From Euclidia mi (lineage: Eukaryota; Arthropoda; Insecta; Lepidoptera; Erebidae), in contig OX123191.2 in assembly GCA_944739405.2 (NCBI GenBank), forward strand, positions 3,576,830 through 3,640,829: a stretch of DNA of 64,000 nt. The letters are read 5' to 3'. Position numbers and translations under genes: made by a program. The notes beneath the pieces were generated by a model. It saw nothing but the letters and a program-made list of their open reading frames with translations. It ran no database searches and had not been told where the DNA came from. Positions 21,697 to 30,979 of the stretch are shown piece after piece. Positions within the stretch are counted from its first letter, which is position 1. Each line of letters opens with the position of its first letter.

Positions 21697-22016
21697 ATAA
21701 CATAACTTCATGCCTTTTATCCCCGAAGGGGTAGGCCGATTACACAACCACACTTCGCCAGTTATGGGAAAATAGGCTCGCCCCCTATTACATTGGGACC
21801 GAACGTCCCAATGTAATAGGGGGCGAGCCTATTGCCATCTACCAGGCATATTGTATAGCGAGTGATAATTACATTTTTAATACACACATAACTTCGGAAA
21901 GTCAGGGGTCTGTGCCTGTTGTACTGGGGATGATGGGGATCGAACCCGAGACCATCGTCTCGGCAGCCCGTTACGAACAGTACTTCGCCCAGACCAGTTG
22001 GGCTATCGCCGCTTTT
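21697..22016 (-). mobile_element. tRNA-derived SINE, family 2, copy 4, with internal inverted duplication
   Basis: The head (GCCCAACTGGTCTGGGC..., B-box GGTTCGATCCC) and body match 20398-20666. A stretch of the body is present twice in opposite orientation, forming the palindrome at 21771-21833. Confidence 0.75.
21771..21833. repeat. Perfect 29-bp inverted repeat, 5-nt loop
   Basis: Arms 21771-21799 and 21805-21833 are exact reverse complements with loop CGAAC. The arm is SINE body sequence (AATAGGCTCGCC... to ...CATTGGGAC). Confidence 0.95.
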
Positions 22017-22220
22017 TAATTAGAACAGCATAAATAACGTTAAAATATAAAAAAAATAGACTGTTTATAACATGTCAAGAATTGAAGCTCTACGATGCGG
22101 TTAGGTCTGATTAAACTACATATATTCATAATACAAGTAACTGTTATTGCTATAGATATTTTGTAATGTACCCTTTCTCACATACCGCTCCTTCGTTTCT
22201 GCACACTCAGCACATATCAG
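22017..22220 (-). other. Possible 3' untranslated region
   Basis: If the exon at 22221-22250 is real, this would be its 3' UTR on the minus strand. A possible ATTAAA poly(A) signal lies near 22015. Confidence 0.15.
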
Positions 22221-22250
22221 TCATAGCTTTAGAAAGCCTGCGCTCCATTC
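22221..22250 (-). CDS. Candidate terminal coding exon of a host gene
   Basis: On the minus strand a strong acceptor (CCGTCTTTTTCAG) is followed by nine codons, EWSAGFLKL, and TGA. It is in phase 0, which is what the donor of 22546-22651 requires. The intervening intron (22251-22545, 295 nt) is AT-rich and GT-AG. The segment is too short to prove by itself. Support comes only from the phase match and the good acceptor. Confidence 0.3.
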   Translation of the reverse strand, partial: EWSAGFLKL

Positions 22251-22545
22251 CTGAAAAAGACGGTTGTCCACATTCCTTTTTTAAGATCCCTTTATTAGCT
22301 TAGTATGATACGTATCTATCATATATATTACGTATCTATAGTGCGTAAAGAAATCTCTGAACGTGTTTTTACGTCTAAACCTTGCAGTTGAAGTTTCAAA
22401 ACGTTGGTTTGAAATGAAACTTCGTACACTTATCTACAAAAACATGTGACAAAAAAATTATTGAAAACAAAGAATGCTCCCTTAGAATTAAATTGGAAAT
22501 GTATTTTGATTTTTGAAATGATTATTTATTTAGAAAAATATTTAC

Positions 22546-22651
22546 CTTCAGGTTCATAACAGTACGGAGTCCTTCACAGATTGCCTCTAAGTCTTCCCCC
22601 TCGTTAATCATATTACACACGACATGCCATGCCGCTAATTTAACGTGTGGG
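22546..22651 (-). CDS. Candidate internal coding exon of a host gene
   Basis: On the minus strand a 106-nt segment is open throughout and ends at AAG|GTAAAT, a good donor. It encodes a balanced, helix-prone peptide including HVKLAAWHVVCNMINEG and LEAICEGLRTVMNLK. This is unlike the AT-driven peptides of the surrounding intergenic DNA and unlike any element in the window. The in-frame stop upstream forces the acceptor to TAAAG|C, which has a poor pyrimidine tract. The leading single base completes the codon left open by the donor at 39672. I do not recognise the family; a helical-repeat protein is a guess. Confidence 0.4.
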
Positions 22652-22954
22652 CTTTACTTAATTAAATCTTGTAGGATGTCGATAGAGTGGCCTAATTGAA
22701 CCGCTTGAACTTTCGCATTCGCCCGTGAAACGGTGTAGTTACGTACTAGTTTAATTTTAAACTAGTTCTCCTTAACCAACGGTGAGTAATTAATTGCTTA
22801 TTCTTGAGAGGAAGGATCCTATTTTCGTGATGAAAACTTTGATACAAGAAACGGTTCGTAGAATTGTCGAGGGTGCTGATAGTGATATATCGTATACCTA
22901 CAGCGTTTTTTGTTTTTTAATAAGTTGCAAGCCCTAGATTGGTAGGCTGCCATA

Positions 22955-23210
22955 TTAGACACAGAAAATTAAAGTATTATGCAATGGGCAGGGTACATAG
23001 CCAGTAGAACCGATAGCTGTAGGAACGGAAAGGTTCTGGAGTGGCGGCCACGAATCGAACGTCGTAACAGAAGTAGGCCTCCCGCAATTAAGGTGGACTG
23101 ACGATCTTGTTGGTATTACGGGCAGAAAAGAATGCATTAAGATCGCTCGAGTTGCAATTTATGTGGAGGTCTATGTCAAGCATCATAGAAATTATCGCGA
23201 AGAAATTTAC
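22955..23210 (+). pseudogene. LINE ORF2 C-terminal fragment, degenerate
   Basis: Broken frames read YAMGRVHSQ, GGLTILLVL and ALRSLELQFMWRSMSS. These resemble the 'GHV.R...GRP..RW.DD...A..R..WR' C-terminus of RTE- or R1-type LINE polymerases. Several stops and no start. Confidence 0.5.
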
Positions 23211-23298
23211 ATAGCAAGTTATGTGTTCAGATAGGTATTGTAACGAAATAGTAAACTTACCATTGTTGCAGGCAATTCCAATAAACTTATTTATACAT

Positions 23299-23530
23299 CA
23301 TTGGTTCTGTATGCAACTGCCCCACTGCTGAAGACGGACCTCTTCTCACTATGAGAAGGCTAAGGCCATAGTCCACCACGCTGGTCAAGTGCGAGTTGGC
23401 AGACTTCAAATGTCTTTCGAGACAACAACTCTCAAACATGCAGGTTTCCTCACGATTTGTTCACCGTTTCACTGTAAAGCAAGCGATAGAGCTGAGACCC
23501 TCTGCGCAGCAGCCCATCGGTGTCTCCACT
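23299..23530 (+). repeat. Interspersed repeat (lepidopteran type)
   Basis: CCCCACTGCTGAAGACGGACC, GAGAAGGCTAAGGCCATAGT, GTCCACCACGCTGG and GCAGGTTTCCTCACGA form a pattern I recall as very common in Lepidoptera. A fragment lies at 21540-21632. Non-coding; class unknown. Confidence 0.6.
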
Positions 23531-24166
23531 TAGCTATCGCTGCTTCATAAACTTAAAGTAAGTTTTAGTTAAGTACGTTAAAGTTTTTATCGTGATACGG
23601 GAAATAAAGGCTTTTACCACAAAAACATAGGTATATTTTTTATGGTTATCTTTTTTATTTCAAGAGGCATTTGTTCCAGACAAAATACTTGTCAGGTTGA
23701 TAAGCTAATTAATTACTGTTTGGCGCCTCGCTAAGTCTGAGACTCTTCAGGTTATATATTTTGAAACGTTGCGTAAGCTTGGTCGTGATGAATGATAAAA
23801 TTTGAGAATAAAACATTTAATTTTATACTTGAAAATTACTATATTTAGATTTTCTTATTTAAATATCCACCTTAGTTTCATCAACATCAACCTGATATAT
23901 ATTATAGTCCACTGCTGGACAAAGGCGATAATACGTGACTGAGCTCAATTTCCGGCTCTTCGAGTCCAGCAGCTCATACCGTCACTACATCTAGCCATTC
24001 TACGCTAGTTCTGTCAAGACGCAGTCTCCATCCTAGAAAACGAGTTCTGCAATGGTCGTCGGTGCTGTGACCCGTTCACTGTCACTTTAGCTAGCTAATT
24101 CTTTGAGCTTTGTTTCGATCCTTCTCTAGTATGTTTGAGCTCTTTGGCGTTATGCCGGTTGCATCT
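23531..24166. other. No gene; repeat fragment at 23884-24070
   Basis: AT-rich. The part beginning TATTATAGTCCACTGCTGGAC resembles LINE 3' ends of the kind seen at 54930-55013. Confidence 0.4.
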
Positions 24167-24870
24167 TTGTTTTTTTTTTTTTTTTTTTGTTTTACGAGGT
24201 GGAAAATCCCTTCGGATCTCCGACTCTTGGGGGAAATAAGAGCCGCAGTATGTGGTGTTTCCACTAAAAACCACCTCGACTTCCGCCATGTACCCGTATG
24301 TCGGAGGGTGGGGCATCACCAAAGCACTCGTCGCCACCCTCCAACGGGTATTGGCCCGCCAGATGGTCAGGCGGGCCCCGAACAAAACCCCCTTGACGAC
24401 GGATTAAGGTGTTGGACTCCGCCGCCAAAACGCCCAGCGGCCGCAGAGGATAGGGAGGACGGCAACGCAACACCGCATCTCCTCTTCCTCTGCAGCCCCA
24501 CCGCGACGCATCAAATGGTGCGCCCCCATTTGGTCGCGGGAGATAGGGTGCGCGGCAACGCAACACCGACACGCCTCTCCTCCCGCGACCGCACCCGACT
24601 GCGAGAGACAGACAGAACTGTCCCCCGCACCCGCACCGTTGGACGCATCCTGCGCAGGCCCCTCCAAGCCCACGCGGAGCGTCCCCTCCTGGATCCCTCT
24701 TAGCTTCACCGCGGGTGAGCAATCCACGGTTACTGAGCCCCCCCACCACGACAAGGTGGAGATCCCACGGGGGGGATGCCGGTTGCATCTGACTTTTTCG
24801 TCTTGCAGCCCGGAGTCCATTTACTGGTCTAACCAGATTTGACATAATGTTAGCACTTTTCCATATTTAT
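24167..24870 (-). mobile_element. GC-rich minus-strand retroelement with poly(A) tail
   Basis: A sharply GC-rich island in AT-rich DNA. The poly(T) at 24167-24188 is a poly(A) tail on the minus strand. The minus-strand 5' part begins with the CTGGTTAGACCAGTA motif of the interspersed repeat and continues with GATCTCCACCTTGTCGTGG, which I associate with 5' regions of insect R1-like LINEs. The long minus-strand open frames (24264-24845) are Gly/Arg/Cys-rich and show no domain. It is best read as an internally deleted or chimaeric LINE, or a SINE-like derivative. Confidence 0.5.
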
Positions 24871-25569
24871 TTTAACTGTGCCAGATTACTTTTTTCAGCG
24901 TTATCTATATATTAAAAGAATTTGTGTTTTATAATACGAGTCGGCCAGCCCGTTCTACCCAACCGATTCGCATGATTTTTTTTTTTAAATGAAAGCTCTC
25001 GCTGCATAGATTTGTCATCAAGCATTAGAAATTACCTAACTTGCACATTCATCAAGTTATATGCAAACACAGTTTTCTCCCATACATTTTTTACGTTTTC
25101 GTAGCCGTAGTCAATGACTTTCCGCTTCTATATATCTGGTTCTCATTGTGGTAGGCGTTTCGTTATAGGCCTAAAACACGCGCTGAAAAGAGCTCTTTCA
25201 TTTGATGGTATGCTCATTTAAATTGGGTAGGTATGAAGGAAGATAGGTGTGGACATTGAACTTATTTTTCAATATTTTCCTATAAATTTCTTAAGATTCC
25301 ATTGCTTTCTCTCTACATGGACGGTTCTTAATTCAAAAATATTTTTATGGCATCTAATAAGTTCCTTGCGTTAACTGCCAGTAACAACCGTTATGCCTTC
25401 TTTGCCTTACTATCATACGGGTGTGATTGTGGTGGTGTGTAAAATTATACCAGATATTGGTAAAATTATCACTATAGTGAATTATCGCTGATCGGTAATA
25501 TTCCCCGAATGTTACCAGTTAACCCTTAATGTTGGGTGAACTGATCTCTGATGTTGAGGAATTTTCCCC

Positions 25570-26111
25570 CTTTTTTGTATCGCGATGAAATCCAGTTACG
25601 GACTGTCCCTCAAAAGGACCCCTCCGCCAACTCTGTACCGAGTTTGGGGCAGGTGGAGGGGGGGTGTGTGGCTCGACTCTTCCCCCTAGATGTTCGGGGG
25701 GGCATACCCACTAAAACACCACAGTGTTTTTTTTTTATAGCATAAGGCGGCAAACGAGCAGACGGATTGCCTGATGGTAAGCAATTACCGCTGCCCATGG
25801 ACACAAGCAACACCACAGGCGTCACAAGTGCGTTGCCGCCCCTTGGGATTGGGAAAAGGGATAGGAGAAGGAGTCGGATGAGGGAGAAGGAATATGGGAT
25901 AGGGCCTCCGGCACTCTCACTCACCGAACGAAACGCAACAGTTTAGATTCTGTTACTTTACGTCGATTTTGTGTGAGAGGGTAGTACTTCCCCGGTCGAG
26001 CCGGCCCATTCATGCTGATATCAGCAAAGCTCTACTACCTATAAAGAAAGGTGTTCCTCTATCGACCCTCATGACGGGGTCTCGGTAACGACGTCAGTAT
26101 ATCCGCGACCC
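25570..26111 (-). mobile_element. Nested retroelement insertion in Helitron unit 1
   Basis: It is flanked by the exact 14-bp direct repeat GAGGAATTTTCCCC (25556-25569 and 26112-26125), and unit 2 lacks it at the matching site. A T-run just inside the left border reads as an A-tail on the minus strand. Within it another poly(T) (25727-25736) followed by CGGCAAACGAGCAGACGGAT marks a second, commonly found lepidopteran repeat (about 25727-25940), so there are two nested layers. Confidence 0.75.
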
Positions 26112-26317
26112 GAGGAATTTTCCCCAAATGTGGTGCATTTTAAAAAAATCAACCCAATTTGGAAAAATCAATCCTACAGACGGATAAATAACGTTGTAAG
26201 TTAGGAAAATTTTTGTGTTTTTAAATTACGCACTTTCTTCGGGCATCTTAATTTTTTTTGATGTGGAACATATTACAGCGGTTTATAGTACTATTGTCAT
26301 ATAATTATATTACAAGT

Positions 26318-26628
26318 GGTAGTTATGGTAGAAATTGTAGCTTTGGTAAGAATAGTAGTTTTGAGAGAAAATGTACTTTTGGCAGCATCGGCGGTTTTGG
26401 TAGAAGTGGTAGTTTTGAAAAAAATGGTAGATATTATAGTGTTAGAACGAATAGTAGTTTTGGTACAAATAGTAGTTTTGATAGGAAAAATATTTTCGGT
26501 AGGAATAGTAGTTTTGATAGAAACTGTATTTTTGGCGTATATGGTAGTTCTGGTAGCAATTTTACTTACGATTGCTACCAAAACTACCATCTCTATCAAA
26601 AGTACCATTTCTACCAAAGTTACCATTA
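26318..26628 (+). repeat. 18-bp minisatellite in Helitron unit 1, ending in an inversion
   Basis: Degenerate units of AATAGTAGTTTTGGTAGA repeat with an 18-bp period. At the end the direction flips: 26543-26560 and 26571-26588 are reverse complements with one mismatch and a 10-nt spacer. All three forward frames are open because of the period. I do not call it coding. Confidence 0.85.
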
Positions 26629-27926
26629 CATTTCTTAATTATGATGGATTAATCACACCCATACACAAAACATAATAAATTGTACTTCTCACAGAAATAT
26701 TTAGCTGGATAATAGAAATAAAACCTATTTTCTTACTTACAAAAAAAGTTGTTTAACTATATTTTTAATTTTGATAGTATAATATTGACAAATAAAATAA
26801 AATAGTAAAGTTAGCGTAAGTTAGTTACTTAAGTTTCTGATTTAATAACGTATTTTTTGTGAATAGTTGTGTTTTCAATAATTATTATGGTTCTTGGAAG
26901 GAAATTGAAAATGGTCAGAGAAAGTTTGAACAAAGAATGAAAGTCACGATACCTAAGGAAATAATAAATTTCGCGATACCTAAGGTGCAACGCAAAGCCA
27001 ATGTTGTGAGAAAAGAATTTTTACGACATCTTTTTACTCATTAGATAAGGCTACAATGTACTCATCATACCTATGTAAGAGCTTTTTTATATATTAAAAT
27101 ATGCTGTGGAGCAGCACGGGTCCTCTAGTCTATATATTAAAAGAATTTGTGTTTTATAATACGAGTCGGCCAGCCCGTTCTACCCAACCGATTCGCATGA
27201 TTTTTTTCTTAAATGAAAGCTCTCGCTGCATAGATTTGTCATCAAGCATTAGAAATTACCTAACTTGCACATTCATCAAGTTATATGGAAAAACAGTTTT
27301 CTCCCATACATTTTTTACGTTTTCGTAGCCGTAGTCAATGATTTTCCGCTTCTATATATCTGGTTCTCATTGAGGTAGGCGTTTCGTTATAGGCCTAAAA
27401 CACGCGCTGAAAAGAGCTCTTTCATTTGATGGTATGCTCATTTAAATTGGGTAAGTTTGAAGGAAGATAGGTGTGGACATTGAACTTATTTTTCAATATT
27501 TTCCTATAAATTTCTTAAGATTCCATTGCTTTCTCTCTACATGGACGGTTCTTAATTCAAAAATATTTTTATGGCATCTAATAAATTCCTTTCGGTAACT
27601 GCCAGGAAAAAACGTTATGCCTCCTTAAGGTGACATTGCCTTACTTTCATACGGGTGTGAGTGTGGTGGTGTGTAAAATTATACCCGATGTTGGTCAAAT
27701 TATCACTATAGTGAATTATCGCTGATGGCAGGAACGAATGTTACCAGTTAACCCTTAATGTTGGGTGAACTGATCTGTGATGTTGAGGAATTTTCCTTAC
27801 ATTTTATTTTAGGATTTTTTTTTGTGTTTTTAAATTACGGACTTTCTTTGGGCATCTGAATCTTTTTTTTATGTGGAACATATTACAGCGGTTCATAGTA
27901 CTATTGTCATATAATTATATTATTAC

Positions 27927-28220
27927 AAGTGGTAGTTATGGTAGAAATTGTAGCTTTGGTAAGAATAGTAGTTTGAGAGAAAAGGTAGGTTCTGTTGACA
28001 GCACCAGCGGTTTTGGTAGAAATGGTAGTTTAAAAAATGGTAGATATGGTAGTGTTAGTACGAATAGTAGTTTTGGTACAAATAGTAGTTTTAATAGGAA
28101 TCGTATTTTCGGTAGGAATAGTAGTTTTGATAGAAATTGTATTTTGGCATATATTGTAGTTTTGGTAGCAATATTACTTACGATTGCTACCAAAGCTACC
28201 ATTCCTACCAAAACTACAAA
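27927..28220 (+). repeat. 18-bp minisatellite in Helitron unit 2
   Basis: Same units and the same terminal inversion (GTAGTTTTGGTAGCAAT about 28156, complement about 28181) as in unit 1, but with different unit number and small indels. Confidence 0.85.
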
Positions 28221-28611
28221 ATCGATCAAAACTATGAACGTCATTATTACATTTCTAAATTGTGATGGATTTATGACACCCATACACAAAACAAAATAAA
28301 TCGTGCTTCTCACAGAAATATTTAGCTGGATAACAGAAATAAAACCTATTTTCTTACTTATAAAAAAAAGTTATTTATCTATATTTTTAATTTTTAGAAT
28401 AAAATATTGACAGATAAAGAAAAAAGTGAAGTTAGCGTAAGTTAGTTACTTAAGTTTCTGATATAATAACGTATTTTTTGTGAGTAGTTGTGTTTTCAAT
28501 TATAATGACATTGAAAAATTCTCAGAGAAAGCTTGAACAAAGAATCTTGGTCAATGACAGCCCTGTTGGAGATTTGGTACCGGATGGTCCTCCTACTGCT
28601 AAAAAATACGG

Positions 28612-29100
28612 GTGGAAACGGGTTCAGATTTGATTGATTCTACCATCAACAATTTTCAATTGATTTCTATTCCTGGTGACGGTAATTGCTTATTCTGTGA
28701 AATTTCTTATTGTTTATATGGAAGTGAGAATAAACATTATGAAATTCGTTTGGCCACTGTTGATAACATTGTCAATAAGTGGGATGTATATAGTAACTTC
28801 ACCAAAGCATATGGCCAGACCATTACAAATGCAACAAATTACAAACGTGTGATGGGTGCCAATGGACAGTACGCAGGGCATGCTGAACTTCAGAGTGTAA
28901 GTGAGCTATATCCCGAGTGTCAATTCAGAGTTCACCTGGAAAACAGTAATAAGTACTATTACTGACTATGGTACTGGCGAAATTGTTCAAAACTTGCTAT
29001 TTTCTGGGCAGCTGGACGAAGGACATTACAGTGTCCTAATGGAAAGAATGGTATGGAAGCACAGTCATATTGAAGAACTTTATTTCGTCAATGTTCAGTT
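28612..29100 (+). pseudogene. OTU-family cysteine protease remnant in Helitron
   Basis: The first frame (28612-28967) reads SIPGDGNCLFCEISYCLYG, which holds the OTU catalytic Asp and Cys in the DGNC motif. It continues through YKRVMGANGQYAGHAELQS and CQFRVH. Near 28945 the homologous reading moves to another frame, where NLLFSGQLDEGHYSVL carries the catalytic His (28990-29040). So all three catalytic residues exist but not in one frame. OTU proteins remove ubiquitin or related modifiers, and OTU domains are known in some Helitron proteins. No Rep or helicase remains here. The start at 28612 is not an obvious ATG, and the true 5' end may lie upstream. Confidence 0.75.
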
Positions 29101-29347
29101 ATACATATTATATATATCCCTATTGCGTGGCAAACCATTCAGTAATGCCAAGGTGGAAATTTCACGATACCTAAGGTGCAACGCAAAGCCAATGTTGTGA
29201 GAAAAGAAGTTTTGTGATATTTTATATTTTTGGTAAGAATATCATCTTTTTACTTATTAGATAAGGCTACAGTGTACTCATCATACCTATATGTAAAAGC
29301 TTTTTTATCATATTAAAATATGCTGTGGAGCAGCATGGGTCCTCTAG

Positions 29348-29714
29348 TTTCTATATAAAGAGCATAATTTCTATATAAACGGGTACAGAGCATATGCCTC
29401 ATATAAAAAATATTTGGCAATGTAAACCGTTAAGTTTGTACAAACTTGCAAAGGTACCGGCTTGGCAGTCAGTCATAGGCATAAAAGTCATTGTCAACGA
29501 TTTATAAATAAATAAAATTGTTTATTTCGATCACATATTGCGTTGACAACATTTAAATCGGAGACCGCCTTTTAAGCAAGGCATTGCTTGTGTTTGGTGG
29601 CTCCGCTCTTCCACTTAGTCATTAAAACTTACATTATGCAATTGAATGAAACAAGAAATTACAATTCTGGAATATAACAAAATTAAAAATAAAATAATAA
29701 TAATAATAGAAATC
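29348..29714. other. No gene recognised
   Basis: Right flank of the Helitron pair. A short direct repeat TTTCTATATAAA occurs twice within 29348-29380. Otherwise plain AT-rich DNA. Confidence 0.5.
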
Positions 29715-29742
29715 ATCATCATCTTCTTGCCCTGGTCCCAAT

Positions 29743-30965
29743 CTATTTGGGGTCGGCGCAGTACGTCCTTCGCTTCCATTCTTTTCTGTCGCCCGTCATC
29801 TGATCATTTACCCCTTTCTCTTTCATATCCATCCTCACACAGTCCATCCATCTTTTCCTTGGCCTCCCTCTCCCTTTCCATCCCTCTACCTTCATATTCA
29901 TCAATTGCTTACCTACATACATATCATCTCTTCGCATAATATGTCCATACCAAGCCAAACGACTTCCACAAGCGCCACTTTCAGACTACCTCTCACGTAT
30001 TCATTCCTAATCTTATCCATTCTCGTAACTCCACACATCCATCGCAACATTCTCATCTCTGCCACATGTAATCGTTTTTCATCCATCTTCTTAGTAGCCC
30101 AACACTCAGCTCCATACAATACGACAGGCCTTATAATCGCCTTATATATGCGTCCCTTGAATTTCAAAGGCATTTTAGGATCGCATATTGTGCCCGAGAC
30201 CTGTCGCCATTTCATCCATCCTGAGTTGATCCTTTGCCGAACATCTCGGTCAATTTCGCCGTCGTGTTGCAGGAGTGAACCGAGGTAGCGAAAGTCGGAG
30301 CATACTGGTAAGGGTATACCGCCGAGTGTAACCGGGCTTGGACGCCAAAGTCACAGAACATGTATTCAGTTTTGGTTCTGCTTATCCTAAGGCCTACGTT
30401 CTCCAGTCTCTGCCGCCACTCCTCCAGCTTGCTCTGCACCTCCTGTCCACTTTCTGCTACCAGGACGATGTCGTTGGCAAACAGCATGCACCAGGGTGCC
30501 TCTTCCTGTATGTCCGATGATATGGCATCCATAATCAACAAGAAGAGGTAAGGACTAAGAGCCGACCCTTGGTGCAAGCCTACAGCCACATCGAATCTGG
30601 CTGTGATTCCAGCTGCGGACCGGACTTGCGTGTGGCATTCAGCATACATAGCTTGGATCAACTTCAGGTACTTTTCAGGCACTCCTTTCTTCTTGAGGGC
30701 CCACCACAAGACTTCACGCGGTACCCGGTCATATGCCTTTTCGAGGTCAACGAATACCATATGCACATTTTTATGCGCCTCCCTGTATTTTTCACAAATT
30801 TGGCGAAGTGCAAAAATGGCATCCACCGTACCTCGACCAGGCATAAAACCGAATTGGTTACGTGAAATCTCACTCTCTGCTCGCAAACGTTGCTCAATTA
30901 CTGTCTCCCATACTTTCATACTATGAGGCATTAACTTTATTCCCCGATAATTGTTGCATTCTTGT
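29743..30965 (-). pseudogene. RTE LINE: RT catalytic and C-terminal region, frameshifted, FADD changed to FAND
   Basis: The part at 30212-30965 contains FGFMPGRGTVDAIFALRQ, MVFVDLEKAYDRVPRE, GLHQGSALSPYLF and MLFANDIVLVAE. The first catalytic Asp of the FADD box is Asn here (codon at 30473-30475), which should abolish polymerisation. A frame break near 30330 moves the reading into 29913-30215 (GAECWATKKMDEKRLH, RMLRWMCGVTR) and a further one near 29960 into 29743-29958 (LAWYGHIMRRDD-like, GRGRPRKRWMDCV). It is dead several times over. Confidence 0.85.
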
Positions 30966-30979
30966 ACATCTCCCTTATT

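Larger units (their letters stand above)
24904..27128 (+). mobile_element. Helitron, tandem unit 1
   Basis: The 5' end is TCTATATATTAAAAG after an A. The 3' end is hairpin GCTG-TGGAG-CAGC followed by ACGGGTCCT and CTAG, then T. These are the canonical Helitron features: TC start, CTRR end, A|T target and a short 3' hairpin. It is colinear with 27129-29347 except for a nested retroelement (25570-26111) and the absence of the ~640-bp OTU segment. It encodes no Rep/helicase, so it is non-autonomous. Confidence 0.85.
27129..29347 (+). mobile_element. Helitron, tandem unit 2, carrying an OTU gene relic
   Basis: It starts TCTATATATTAAAAG immediately after the CTAG of unit 1, with no base between. 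It ends with the same hairpin and CTAG at 29344-29347, followed by T. It shares with unit 1 the 5' ~640 bp, the minisatellite and the 3' ~180 bp (GCAACGCAAAGCCAATGTTG onwards). It lacks Rep/helicase. It differs by the OTU-containing segment at about 28545-29165. Confidence 0.85.

Noticed and set aside
24110..24845. Long overlapping frames on both strands of the GC-rich element
   Set aside because: High GC lowers stop frequency. The peptides show no domain, and the element has the look of untranslated LINE sequence with a poly(A) tail.
26258..28313. Open frames rich in Asn-Ser-Ser-Phe-Gly or Val-Leu-Ile over the Helitron minisatellites
   Set aside because: The 18-bp period keeps all three frames open at once, and the two units are not conserved as protein (frames differ).
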